Positions 20,337 through 31,996 of a stretch of DNA of 64,000 nucleotides are shown in pieces. A program made the translations under genes and the position numbers. Source of the stretch: Polytrichum commune (Eukaryota > Streptophyta > Polytrichopsida > Polytrichales > Polytrichaceae); NCBI GenBank assembly GCA_950295325.1, contig OX485805.1:44478758-44542757 (forward strand), read 5' to 3'. The notes under the pieces were generated by a model that was given only the letters and a program-made list of their open reading frames with translations, made no database searches and was not told where the DNA came from. How positions within the stretch are numbered: the stretch's first letter is position 1; every line of letters starts with the position of its first letter.

Positions 20337-22365
20337 ATTCCACATTACATTGGACTGTCGAGGACGGACTTGAAGGGGAAGGCCGTTGTGCTCTTTGATG
20401 ATGAGGGCCATGCTTTGTGTGATGGATTGATTTGCAACACAAATCCGTTGGATTGTGTTGACAATAGCATCCTAGGGGCTGAGGATGTTGGAGTTATTAT
20501 CTTGAACCCAACTGACAATGTTATTTCGCAAGATTGGGAGAATACGCTGCACCGATGGCCACTTTCACTCACCAAATTTGAAGGACATACATTAGCGGAA
20601 ATATTGTTGGTCCATCATAATGCGACCCGCGAAGTTCAAAGTCATCGGCGCTTGCTTGGAAAACGCCAATACAACACTGTGAGGATGTGTGCACCTCGGC
20701 CACCTGGGAAGAAAATTTGGGGAGCCACTGAGGAGCATGCGCGGATGTTATCAGCGGTGGATTGTTGTTCCGAGCATTGTTGCCAGGTATTCCCAAGGCC
20801 TTTGTTGATGAGTATTCGGGAACACTACTTCGCATTGCCATTCAATGCTCGGAAGCTCATAGCCCTGTCGGTGTTCCAATCGATCCAGAAACATGAGCAC
20901 AACGGACGTGAAATGGTGCAGTTGGAAGGGAGAACAATATGCACTCGAGCATGGATGAACATCTATATGATATCAAGGGCACAATATAATAGGAACAAGG
21001 CTGAAAGCTTGATGGGGGTTAGATCTCGAGATCATGGAAATACAGGAACTAGAAAACCACGGGCGAATACAGTGCAAACACGAGCCACCCTTGGAGTATT
21101 GGTTGAGGGTAGGGCGGACGCCATGCCCCATATGACTCGGACTCTTCCAACTGGTGAGAAGATAGGGACGGAGATGCTCCCTGTGGGAACAACGTGGTGC
21201 AACCTATTGCAGGAAGTGAACAACTTGGACGGAGACCTAGGGTACACGCCTATCTCCACGTCCACCTTCAGCCGCCTACATCGACAACATTTCAAGCAGT
21301 ATGTTATAAAGAGCCCCGGCGACAACTTCTCGCGTTGTGGAACTTGTGCAGCATTCAAGGATTTGTTGCGAATACACACAAAGAACACAACTGGTCACTT
21401 GGCCATCTCGAATGCTAGCCTTCGTCATCTAACATTGCAGGAGGCTCATAGAAACAGTTACTATAAAGATAGGATTTTGTCAAAGTATGCTCCCAATGAG
21501 GTGCTTTGTATAATCCATGACAAAATGGATTATGGGAAAACGGCTCTTCCCGTCTTCGCGCACAAAAACAAACGTGTTGACAAATACGAGCGATTCCCCA
21601 TATCCATTGCGGGGATGATTGCACATGGTCACTCAGATGTGAATTATGCGCATTATGTCCTTGATATGTACCCATCCGATGCCAACTTCACTATCACCTC
21701 GATGATGAAGTTGCTTTGTCAACTTGAGGTACAACCTGTTTGCTCTAGTAGACACATTCCGATTTCGTCCATAGGTGATCCTTTACACGACGCATTGGTG
21801 GTTGGTGTAGAGAAGTGTTCAGGAGTACTTCCCTTGCCACCGCCCGCAAGTATTCCTCCTACAGGTTTGCCACCCCTCCTCCTTGTTCAAATGGACAATT
21901 GTGCGAAGGACAACAAAGCAAAATACAACATGTTGTTTTGGTCAGCTCTGACTGCAAAGGGAATTTTTCGGGAAGTCAGGGTGTCTTTCCTTATTGTTGG
22001 ACATACGCATGAGGATGTGGATGCAATGTTTGGGAGGTTTGGACAAAGGCTGAAGATTGAGGATTGCCATACACTCCCAGACCTCATGGCATCGTTCATG
22101 GCTGCTGGGGAACCCACTATTGTCCCGTCCTTAATCCACGAGGTTGCAGATTTCAAGGAATGGGTGAAGGGATACTACAATGAGTATGGTCAAGATCGAC
22201 TTATTGGGCATTCCAAGGCGCACCAATTCCGTTTTTATGTAGATCCTCAAGGAGTGCCATTGATGCAGTACAAAGTGTATTGTACAGATCCAAGTTGGGT
22301 GCCTGATGGAGGAATTGCTCTTTGGAAGGTGGACCCTATCACAAAGAAGACCATGGTCCCAACAG
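20337..22365 (+). CDS. DUF7869-type putative transposase, main exon
   Basis: An open frame of more than 670 codons with no stop. A plausible acceptor (ATCGATGTTCAG) puts the exon start at 20337 (IPHYIGLSRTDLKG); the first ATG-less part of the frame is not a real start. Signature blocks are IIHDKMDYGKTALPVF (near 21510), VQMDNCAKDNKAKYNMLFWS (near 21890) and FLIVGHTHEDVDAMFGRFG (near 21985). These are the conserved D, D and D/E boxes I associate with DUF7869 proteins, which I infer to be RNase H-fold, DDE-like transposases. A Cys/His-bearing segment (SRCGTCAAFKDLL) precedes them. It ends at ACAG|GTTAGT after 22365 in phase 1. The copy looks intact, unlike the two relatives at 24.3-26.5 and 61.6-63.9 kb. 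Confidence 0.8.
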
Positions 22366-22504
22366 GTTAGTGGGTCCCTTGTTTGTATTGCTTTGGAAGT
22401 GCACTAGAAAATACATGGTGTGAAGTATGTGGCCCACGGGTGATCACCCGTGGGCAGTTAGTCCGTGGTATTGCTCCGAGCTCATTGTATGTTTGTTTTT
22501 GTAG
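22366..22504 (+). other. intron with perfectly self-complementary palindrome
   Basis: 139 bp with donor GTTAGTGGG and acceptor TTTGTTTTTGTAG, phase 1. It carries the AT-centred palindrome at 22433-22454. Confidence 0.8.
22433..22454. repeat. 22-bp perfect palindrome (AT centre)
   Basis: Both 10-bp arms with AT in the middle, so the whole 22 bp is self-complementary (core TGATCA). It is the only AT-centred copy in the window. Confidence 0.97.
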
Positions 22505-23286
22505 GGTGCCCCCGTCCCGTTCCAAAAAGGGAGATGAAAGATTCCGTGAACATAAAGCTTGGGGTGCAAGGTTTTATTAAGTATTGGAAGGATACGGCAG
22601 ATCAAGATAGTTCGGGTCAATATATGGAGTCCATTGCACCAACAATTTTATATTGGGAGAATGTGCTTGCGGCTATGGATCAACCTTTACTCCCAACTCC
22701 ATCTGAACTTAGCGAGCCATTCTGGCCAACTACACGGTTCTCCATTGCACCAACCCTCCATGTGGATAATGTGCATCTACTTGAGGAAAACATCACTGAT
22801 TATGCTTACGTGGGGCCAGCTAGTTCTCGACCTGTTGAGACCTTCCGTCCCGGCGCACATATCAGGATTGGCCATTATGTGTTACTACGTCCTAGTGAGG
22901 ATTGTCCTAATCCAGTGTGGATGGGACGAGTGATTTCTGAGCCGAATTTGGCACATATCGGTCCTAATCCTCGTTCCATTGAGATTGTCTATTATGTACC
23001 GGTCCTTGGCCAAAGGAACAAGAAGACCTTAGACGAACGTTATGAGGAATGGGACACGGCAAAATCTTTTCGATGGACGAGGCTCAAGGACTATGCACCA
23101 CAACATCAATCCCTAGATTGTGTTGTGGCATCATGGGCAAGACAAAGGAATGCGTCCGATGACAATGTTCTCATCCCAGCTCGGCAAATTCTTTTCGCAA
23201 AGGATAATTTAGATCGATGCACTAGAGGTGAGAAAATGACTGATGGAGATACTTTCGAGGATGGGGTACCAACAGAAGACCTCTAG
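22505..23286 (+). CDS. DUF7869-type putative transposase, C-terminal exon
   Basis: Continues the main exon in frame (G plus GG gives Gly), reading GCPRPVPKREMKDSVNIKLG and ending in PTEDL and TAG 23284-23286. It contains HYVLLRPSEDCPNPVWMGRV, a beta-rich, possibly SH3/BAH-like stretch (weak suggestion), and later SFRWTRLKDYAP and FAKDNLDR. The same C-terminal blocks appear in the decayed copies at 24301-24696 (VLVRAGNEEHSKPIWLVKAL, FVKDNLARIT) and at 61.7-62.0 kb, which confirms that this exon belongs to the family. Confidence 0.8.
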
Positions 23287-23428
23287 ATTAAAGTTGCCTT
23301 GCTCATTCCTGGGTATCTACGGGTGGACTCTCATGGGTGGGCTAGATGGTTGACACCATCTAGCATGTTTGGAGCTCAATTTTAATTTTGTGAGCATTAA
23401 TTAGAGAGCCGTAGACATTGACATTTGT

Positions 23429-23572
23429 CCCACGGATGTTCAAACTACCACTTTTAAAGGCATCTTTTTTTGTGAATTTTCATGTGCATTGTCATATTAG
23501 CCAACATGTTTAATATGTGGGAGTCGTCCAATGTCGTCCAATGTTTAATAGTCCATGGGTGTTCACCCATGG
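23429..23572. repeat. decayed palindrome copies in 3' flank
   Basis: A degenerate copy starts at 23429 (CCCACGGATGTTCAAAC). A copy at 23553-23572 reads CCATGGGTGTTCACCCATGG, with both CpG positions changed (CG to TG in one arm and to CA in the other). Further weak look-alikes lie at about 23319 and 23677. Confidence 0.8.
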
Positions 23573-24300
23573 AGTGTAGGCACAATCCTTTTGTCTTCCT
23601 TGATGGGATCCTCCATATTACAATTGATTGTTTGCCCGGTTTCATTGGAACACTTGGTTTGTGGAGGCTAAAACCTCTACGGGTATTCTCTCGTACAAAA
23701 AAATCAATCATTGCGTTCCCATCACGTTCCCCACATTAAAAAGAGCGGACCATTTGTCTCATTTTAGTTAATATCCCCATGAACGTTTACATGGTTCAAA
23801 ATAGTTTCTTTGAGTATAAGATGAGTACATGTGACTCCATTAATGCGCATGTCAACAAAGTGATGAGCATGGGCAATCTTCTTAAAGACCTAGGACAGAA
23901 CACTATATTCGTTAATCGGAGACTTTTGAAAGTCTCAAAATAAAATATGCCCATAGTTTGGGATGCCAATATTGTGGGCATACAGAATATTGGGAACATC
24001 AAGAACATGACGATTTAAAAATTCGCACGTGAAGAATATTCTCGTTACTAAAATTAGTTTTTTTCAATTATAATGAAAACGTGAACTCCATGTGGAAAAT
24101 AACAATCGACTCTAAAAAACAAATGGTTTATGTCATTATAGAGTTTGGGGTGCGCATCCCATAAGTAAGGGTCTTATGGATTTTGATGGCACATCCCAAA
24201 CGTATACCACAATGGGGTGTGACAAGTCTACTAAGTCTATTAAAAACCAAGTCTACTAAGTGCCCATGTTTTTCGCCATTAACTCCCACCTATGTTATGT
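23573..24300. other. non-coding spacer between two convergent DUF7869 copies
   Basis: AT-rich, with no gene or palindrome. It separates the 3' ends of the intact plus-strand copy and the decayed minus-strand copy. Confidence 0.5.
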
Positions 24301-26458
24301 TTACTTATCTCCATCTTCCGCTTCATATCCATTCTCGGTGTTATTTTCCGCAGCTGTAATACGTGCTAAGTTGTCTTTGACAAAATCTATATGTTTTTGG
24401 GGGATGGTTATTGTTTTTATTTTGGAACCTTTGCGCGACTTCCAAACACAAAGTATAGTATCCATGTTTATCCAAACCGGTGTGTACGCTGAGTCCATTG
24501 TCCACTTAAAATTCTTTTTGGTGTCCCAACCTAAATGAGTGCGTAGCACGTTCTGGTCTTTAGTGCTTGGACGACAATATTCCACCTTAATTTGATGAAA
24601 GTTGGGGCTAGTTCGAACAAAATTGGATGAAGACAATGCTTTCACCAACCAAATTGGCTTGGAATGCTCCTCATTCCCTGCTCGTACGAGGACCAAATAA
24701 CCTTCATGGCAATCAACACTTACACGAAACGATGGTGCCGGTCAATTGCGGGCAGGGCCAATGTAATGCCCATTCATCGCGAAGTCTTCACGAACGTCTC
24801 CATTGCTGAAAAATATAGTGTTGGACTCGACAACCGTCAAACGACTTTGTGGCCAAAATCCTTGTGTTAAAGTTGTACGGGTGTCGCCACCAAGTGTTAT
24901 TAGGGCCGCGCGAATGCGATTCCAATACGCAATCAATGATTTATGAGTATCTCTAATACGTCTAGTGATGTCCTCCTCACACAACTCTTTCAATGAATCC
25001 GGATATACCATTGATAATTTATAGCCCATTTTTCATGGGGTTGGGTTTGCAAGGCTTTGGATCTCCATCTGGGAGCAAACATTTCCCATCATTGTCTTGA
25101 CGCCATACGAATATACCATCATCCGGGCCCCAATTAGGAGATGTGCACAAAAACTTAAATTGCATTGCCAGGAGATCATCATCCCTTATATGAAATCAGA
25201 ATTGTTGTGCTTTGGTATGTCCCACCAAACGGTCCCCTCCCTTCAACATATATGATTTGATGAAGGCCTTGAAATCTGGTACTTCCTCAATCGTGTGCGG
25301 AATTACCGGCATATGGTCCAAATCCATATACGATTTCATAAGAAGTGGTATGGTTGGAAAATCTTCTTCATGCAACTTCATGCTCCACCGTCCGAATGAT
25401 GCATCAACGTCGTCGTGTGTGTGTTCTACCATTAAAAAAACACAAACACCTCCTTGAAGATTTCTTTCGCCACAAGCAAAGACCAAAAACAAAATACGTA
25501 TCGACATTTGTTGTCCTTCGCACAATTATCAAGTTGAACGTGAAAAGTTGGAGGTAATGGTTTTGCACAAATAGCTAGGTTCTCCAGGTGGTTCCGGCAA
25601 TGACGACATACAAACCTCCTTCCCCGCAAGCACTACTTCGTAAAGGGGTGTCGTTCCACAACCATCAAACAATGCACGTGATGAATGTACCGGCGGCTTC
25701 TCAAAATCGCACAAGAATTTTGCAAATGAACTCACCGTGTGGTTAGTATCGCTAGGGTAAAAATCCAAACGATGTGAGCATACTTAACGTCTCCATGGCC
25801 GTGGACAATCATTTCTGGGAAAAAAAAAATGATGAGTGAACAACAACAATGACAACAACAACCCTAAACGAATGTATGAAGTTGGACATTTGGCAAACAC
25901 ACCCTATAATATTGGAGAGAATTTCAACACATATTTATGATTTCATACAAACCTGTGACAACTACGGGCAACTTGAAGAGACCATCCGTGGCCTTTATTT
26001 TCCGTGCATAACAAGGACATGCGGTCTTGGCGTGGTCCATTTTATCATGGATGATTGTTAGAACCTCTGTAGGCCTCATTATGGATAGAGCATGGTTCTT
26101 GTAGTAATCTTGACGGTGAGCCTCTTGGTTGTTAACATGTTCAATATATTTTGCTTGGTGTCTGGTGTGAGATTCAATGCCTATGGGGTGGGCGTCTCGA
26201 AGACCTTTGTATTTTTCACACGTCGTAGACCTAGCGAACTTGTCCCCATGTCTCTTCAAAATGTATTTGGCAAACTGTTGGTTTTTAATCACACTCAACT
26301 TGGACAAGTCAATGGGCCCACATCCCGCTATGCGACCCACTTCGTTAATGTCCGTTAATATGTTCTTCCATTTTGTGCCCGTGGGCAACACCATTTGTAC
26401 AACTTTCTCCCCTGACGACAATGTCCTCGTCTTAAATTTGACTATTGCAGCCGACTAG
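24301..26458 (-). pseudogene. decayed DUF7869-type copy, 5'-truncated
   Basis: Homologous fragments lie in order on the minus strand: 26421-25940 (VLPTGTKWKNILTDINEVGR, IIHDKMDHAKTACPCYARK), 25815-25529 (MDFYPSDTNHTVSSFAKFLC), 25629-25432 (HVQLDNCAKDNKCRYVFCFW), 25525-25196 (EHTHDDVDASFGRWSMKL, ends in QF then a stop at about 25193), 25029-24742 and 24696-24301. Frameshifts lie near 25.77 and 25.5 kb. The stop near 25193 lies where the intact copy has Arg, consistent with CGA to TGA. About 270 N-terminal residues of the intact copy are missing. An intron-like insertion at about 25806-25940 (after VVTGLYE) is absent from the intact copy. No palindromes occur here. Confidence 0.85.
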
Positions 26459-27072
26459 GCTTAGTGGCCTAGCTTGAATGTTTAGTCATGCAAGACATGT
26501 GCCCTATAACTCACAGACTAATAATCTGTTGTCCAATCACATATGATATGGTTTATTATAAAAATACTGAAACCTAAAAAGTTGAAACATACACGGACAA
26601 TAAATTGTAGTGAAGTGATTGGACAACTTGTTAGCTGACCTTATTATAATAATAAATTGATGATATATAAAGAAATATCATTCCTATCATAAATTAAAAG
26701 CCCCAAAGAGCATATTATCAATCTTGGAATACAAATAGGGCCTTATATTAAGTTATATGTCACTTTGTAACCAAACTCGATCATGGCGAGGAATTTCCTA
26801 TGCAAATTCTTGTTTTGGGGTTGAGGGCAGCTAAATCTATAGGTGTTTGTAAATAGTGTCTAGTCATCTTCACGTGTTGGTACTGGAGGTGGTTATGCTG
26901 ATTATTTGAAGTGATACTTTTGTAACATATTGCACATTGCATCCTGCACAACAAGAGAGTATGCGATGCAGAGGACATGACCAGTCCATTCTTTAAAAAA
27001 CTCTACACTGTCTTCTTGACCCCAACTTATTGGACTCTTTCTATCCAACTACCGAGTAAATTCTTGAAGCAA
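26459..27072. other. non-coding spacer left of Copia element
   Basis: No gene is seen; AT-rich, with short frames only. Confidence 0.5.
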
Positions 27073-27077
27073 CCATT

Positions 27078-27358
27078 TATTGTTACGATTTAGCGTAGTT
27101 AGGGTTTGCATTGCCCAGAACGTAGAAGCTGGTAGAAGCAGGTAGAAGGAGGAATCTTCTAGGAGCTTCGTTGGTAGGTTACTAGTTAGTTGTTGAAGTA
27201 GTTACCATTTCTGTGTGCATAGGTATCAATCCTCTTTGTAGTTAGTGGTATTGTAACGATGACCATCTGAGACATGTAAGGTGTAAAGTGAAGTAAAGAA
27301 GAGTTGATACACTGCTTGTGTGAACTATGGTGATTTGTCTGGTTCCACTGTTACAATA
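27078..27358 (+). repeat. Copia 5' LTR
   Basis: Starts TATTGTTACGATTTAGC and ends CACTGTTACAATA. Nearly identical to 33226-33496, with 10 extra bp (AGGTAGAAGG region near 27141). Confidence 0.95.
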
Positions 27359-27368
27359 GGTTATGGGC
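27359..27368 (+). other. primer-binding site, half-tRNA (iMet anticodon) type
   Basis: GGTTATGGGC directly follows the LTR. From memory it is complementary to the anticodon stem-loop of initiator tRNA-Met (GCCCAUAACC), as in Drosophila copia, rather than to the tRNA 3' end (TGGTATCAGAGC) usual in plant Copia elements. Confidence 0.6.
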
Positions 27369-27507
27369 GTCAGTTACGATTTGCTGTGCACAGTGTGGAT
27401 AAAGTAAGTCCAGAAAATTGTTCCTTAGTTTAGAGGCAATTCTTGAATTATCAGAGGTCTTTGAGTTTTGTTTTTCGATAAGATCAAGAGGATAATCGTT
27501 ACTTTCA

Positions 27508-30500
27508 ATGGCGGACACTAGTGCCATGTCAGACATCAGGGAGTCTAGCTCAGTCGATAGGTACAATGGCAGCAACTTTCACTTGTGGAAGATGCATTTG
27601 AGTTTCATCTTTCAATCCCGTGATCTTTTTCCCATCGTCAATGGAACTTTCAAGAAAGCTGCTCTTAGTTCTGCTGCTGACAAACAAATATGGGAGAAAA
27701 AAGATAAGCAAGCCATTGTGGCTATTCTGGCCACCCTGGATTCGCATCACCGGGCGGAGGTCATCAACTGCACCACTTCGCATGAAATGTGGACGCAGCT
27801 TCAAGCGTATCACGACCAGCACTCCGATGAGTGCATCATTGCGCTCCAGGAGAAGTACTACGGGAGTAAGCTCGGTGCTGATGAATCTATCGCCGCTTTC
27901 GTTAATTCGTTGAAGAAATTGGCGAAGCAGTTGACCGATCTTGGCCAACCAATTTCTGATCAGCAATTAATCAGTAAAATCAAGTGCGGTCTGCCCTCGG
28001 CATATGATCCACTTCTTCTCGCTTGGGACAGTGTTCCTGTTGCCGAGCAGACTCTTCTCTCCTTTCAAGCACGCCTCGTCAAGTTTCAACATAAATTTCG
28101 TGATCGAGCGGTGTTACCTGAATCTCCGTTAGAGCAGGTATTTTTCGCTCAAGGTTCCTTACCGGCAGTATCGAAACCTTCTTCCACTCAAACTGTTGAG
28201 CAAAAGCACGAGCGTGCAGAGCGATTAGCCCGACAGAAGCGGCGCTCTCGGTTTTACAAGTGTGGCCGGCGTGGCCATTTCGGCAAGGAGTGTTCACAAG
28301 ACAGTGATTCCTCCACATCTGTCGATTCACCAAAGCGAAACAAGGCACATAAGGGGGATTCTCACCGTTCTTTTCGGAAATTCACCTCCAAGGGGAAGCG
28401 TAGTCACGCTCATGTTACTGCCAGTGCTGTGTCTACGTATTCAGATTCCTCTGAATATGTCTCCAGTGAGGCATATTGTGTACAATCACGTACACCAGCT
28501 TCTTCCAGTGGCGATGATTTTTCCTGGATAGCTGATTCTGGCGCCACTGAACATATGTCTGACAAGCGGCAATGGTTCACTAATTTTCATCCGGTTCATG
28601 ACAAGTGTTGGAGTGTCTCTATTGCCGATAATCATCTTCTGTACGTGCGCGGTGTTGGTGATATTATTGTGCATGCTACTATCAACGGAGTAGTCAGGCC
28701 TTTCAAACTTCAGAATGTGTTGTATGTGCCTCATCTTCGACGCAATCTGATCTCTGTCAGTTGGCTTACCGAAAAGCATGTTGCCATAATCCATATCCGC
28801 AATGAGTGCAAGATGCTAACTAACGACGGTGCTGGTCGACTACTCATGAGTGGCTCCAAGGCTGATGGCCTCTGGAAGCTTGATATCGTTGCGGTCACTC
28901 CCTCCAGCACAGCTAATCTTGTTTCTTCGGAAAATTCTTCTCCGGGACAGTCTTCTCGATCTACACTCAGTCTGCATCGGTGGCACACTCGCCTTGGCCA
29001 TGCGAGTTTCCGGACGATACGAGATATGAGTAGCCGGGAAACTGTTTTTGGCCTTCCCTCTTTCAGTAAGGCAACTTCTCTTGTTTGTCCTGGTTGCGTT
29101 CACGGCAAGATTCATCGTCGTCCTTTCCCTGTCAATCCTGAGCGGAAGCGTGTTGCTCTTCCAGGTCTTTTCTTCCACACGGATCTAGTTGGTCCGCTTC
29201 AAGTCCCTTCCCTTGGAGGTCATTCCTATTTTATGACTTTTAAAAACGATCACAGTAGCTTTCGGTTTGTCTTTCTCCTGCCAGATCGTAAAGGTGTTCT
29301 GTCTGTCTTCAAGAGTCTCTATAAACTCTCCAAGAAAGAAACAAGTCGCTCTATGGTCAAACTTCGCACAGATAACGCGAAGGAATTTCTCTCCGGAGAA
29401 TTTCAGGATTTCATTAAGCAGAAGGGCATTCGTCATGAACTCACGGCTCCTTACTCTCCAGAGCAGAATTCTGTGGTCAAAAGAGATAATCGAACAGTAG
29501 TCGAGTGTGTCAGGAGCATGATTTATCACAAATCTCTTCCTCTTGAATTCTGGGGGGAAGCTGTTAACACAACCGTCTATGTTCTTAACCGCGTGGCTAG
29601 TCGTACTCTTAAGGGTGAAACTCCATTCACTAAGTGGTATGGCTACAAGCCAGATGTGAGTCATTTCAAAGAGTTTGGCAGTATTTGCTATGCTCATGTA
29701 CCAAAGCAGGTTAGAGCAAAGCTTGACAGTAAAGCTCAGGAATGTCTATTCCTTGGTTACTGCTTGACTTCCAAGGCTTATCGCTTATGGTCGATTTCTA
29801 AACGAAAAATTTTGCACTCTCGCGATGTAATTTTTGATGAGGACACCTCTCCTACTTCTTCGTCTTCTCTCATCAATCTCCTGATTATTCTCTTCTCTTT
29901 CCTGATGACTCTCATGACTCACTGTCTTCTGTCTCTCCTGATTCATCTCGCAATATTCGCAGTGAATTTGTTTCAAGTGTTCGCAGTGAACCTGCTTCAG
30001 TGGGAGTTGCCTCCCCTGATGTTCCTGTTGAAGCTGACTCCAGTTCGTTATCTGGCCGGCAATCAGTGGGAGTGTCTCCGCCGATCAATCGTGCTCTGTC
30101 TTTCTCCAGTAATCCTTCTCCGAGGTCTTCTGATACTACTCTCAATTCATCGTGTCTTCCTGATTCTTTTTCCCAGGGAACTTCTGACTCTCCTCTTAGG
30201 TCATCATCAGTGGCCATGTCTCCCTCTGAGTCAAGTGATCTTCTCAATCCAACTACTCGTACACGGCCTCTTTCTGAGTTTTATCTGGACAACACAGCTG
30301 ATTCTAGTCCTGCTGTTGCTTCAAAGTCCTTTGTGGCTGCAGCTAAAGAGAAGCCACCCCAACGTGTGTCTGTACTACCACCTGAGCCTCAAACATTCAG
30401 TCAAGCTTTGAAGTCCGAGTATAAAGCAGAGTGGGAGAAAACTATGTTGGAGGAAATTAATTCGTTGCTCAAGAACGAAACATGGTCTCTGGAGACTCTA

Positions 30501-31068
30501 CCACCTGGGAGAACTACTGTCAAGAACAAGTGGGTTTTTCGCATTAAGGTCAAATCAGACGGCACTATTGAGCGTTTCAAAGCTCGTTTAGTTGCTAAAG
30601 GATTTACTCAATCTCCTGGGGTTGATTACACCGAAACTTTTGCTCCCACCGCCCGAGCTGAGAGTATCAGAATTCTTTTGTCCATTGCGGGTGCTGATGG
30701 ATTGATTCTTGTGCAGTTTGATATCAAAACTGCTTACCTCAATTCTACCATTCGTGAAGTCATTTTCATGGATTTACCTTTTGGTTTTGAAGAGTGGTTT
30801 CACAAACATTTTCCTGCAAGTCGAGGCAAAGTATGTCGAATTCTTAAAGGTCTATATGGGTTAAAGCAGTCTGCTCGCAGTTGGAATTCCACTTTTTCTG
30901 CTTTTATGAAAGCATACGATCTTCTTCAGAGTGCCGCAGATCCTTGTGTCTTTTTCTCTACGACTATTCCTCGGCTTATTCTTGCTTTGTGGGTCGATGA
31001 TGGTTTGGCAATGTGCCAAGATAAGGCTCTTCTATCCAAAATGATTGCTCATCTTCAAACTGCGTTTG
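27508..31068 (+). pseudogene. Copia gag-pol, 5' part (gag, protease, integrase, RT start)
   Basis: ATG 27508 opens a gag domain (about residues 1-240). A zinc knuckle reads FYKCGRRGHFGKEC, with Phe (28252-28254) where the first Cys of CCHC is expected. The protease motif is WIADSGATEH. The integrase has HHCC (HRWHTRLGH, CPGCVHGKIH) and D residues in FHTDLVG and LRTDNAKEF. The third catalytic position, 35 residues after the second Asp, is Lys (AAA at 29479-29481) instead of Glu. Around 29855-29870 the frame shifts: the Ser/Pro-rich linker and RT continue in another frame (KNKWVFRIKVKSDGT, FDIKTAYLNS, LKGLYGLKQSARSW, ALWVDDGLAM). The RT is cut at 31068 by the hAT insertion. Confidence 0.92.
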
Positions 31069-31103
31069 CAGGGTTGTCTATTGTGTCGTGACGGAGGGTA
31101 ATC

Positions 31104-31155
31104 CCGGCATAATGTCGTGCCGTCACGACACGTATCCGTCACGACATTATGCCGG
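31104..31155. repeat. subterminal inverted repeat of hAT element
   Basis: 16-bp arms CCGGCATAATGTCGTG (31104-31119) and its reverse complement (31140-31155) could form a hairpin. A second GTGTCGTGACGG...CCGTCACGACAC hairpin lies near 32186-32217. Confidence 0.9.
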
Positions 31156-31299
31156 ATGCTGTCTTTATCCTGATGGACTTGAATTTTACCGATTTTTTTG
31201 TGTAATTACATTAACCCAATTCAGACACGTAGGATTTACAATGTCCACGTGTGATGACATGTTAGCAAAGTAAAGGTAAAGTGGGGAAAAATTTACTAG

Positions 31300-31996
31300 A
31301 GCCCGTCCGCCCCCTGTCCGCCCCCGTTCCCGACCCCGTCCGCTCCCGTTCCCCCCTGTCCGCCCCCGTTCCCGACCCCGTCCGCTCCGTTCCCAACCCC
31401 GTACGCCCCGTCCGCCCCCGTTCCCAACCCCGTCCGCCCCCGTTCCCGACCCCGTCCGCCCCCGTTCCCGACCCCGTCCGCTCCGTTCCCGACCCCGTAC
31501 GCCCCGTTCCCCCCCATCCGCCCCAGTTTTTTTTTTTTTCCCCCCCCCCCCTTCCCCGTCCGCCCCATTTTTTTAAAAATCCCCCCCCCCCCCGTCCGCC
31601 CCCGTTCCCGACCCCGCCCGCCCCCGTTCGCCCCCGTTCCCGACCCCGTCCGCTCCGTTCCCAACCCCGTATGCCCCGTTCCCCCCCGTCCGCCCCTCCG
31701 TCCGCTCCCCCGTCCGCCCCAAATTTTTTTCCCCCCCCCCTCCGTCCGCCCGCGTTCCCGACCCCGTCCGCCCGCGTTCCCGACCCCGTCCGCCCGCGTT
31801 CCCGACCCCGTCCGCCCGCGTTCCCGACCCCGTCCGCCCGCGTTCCCGACCCCGTCCGCTCCGTTCCCCCCCCCCGTCCGCCCCCGTTCCCAACCCCGTC
31901 CGCTCCGTTCCCGCCCCCGTTCCCGACCCCATCCGCTCCGTTCCCCCCCCCACCCCCGTCCGCCCCACCCTCGTCCCCCGTCCGCCCCACACCCTC
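31300..31996. repeat. C-rich minisatellite inside hAT element
   Basis: About 700 bp of variants of CCCGTTCCCGACCCCGTCCG (about 22-24 bp), with five near-exact 22-bp copies at about 31751-31855. The plus strand is C-rich and the minus strand is G-rich with G-quadruplex potential. Long Gly/Ala/Asp or Pro/Arg frames in it are artefacts. Confidence 0.95.
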
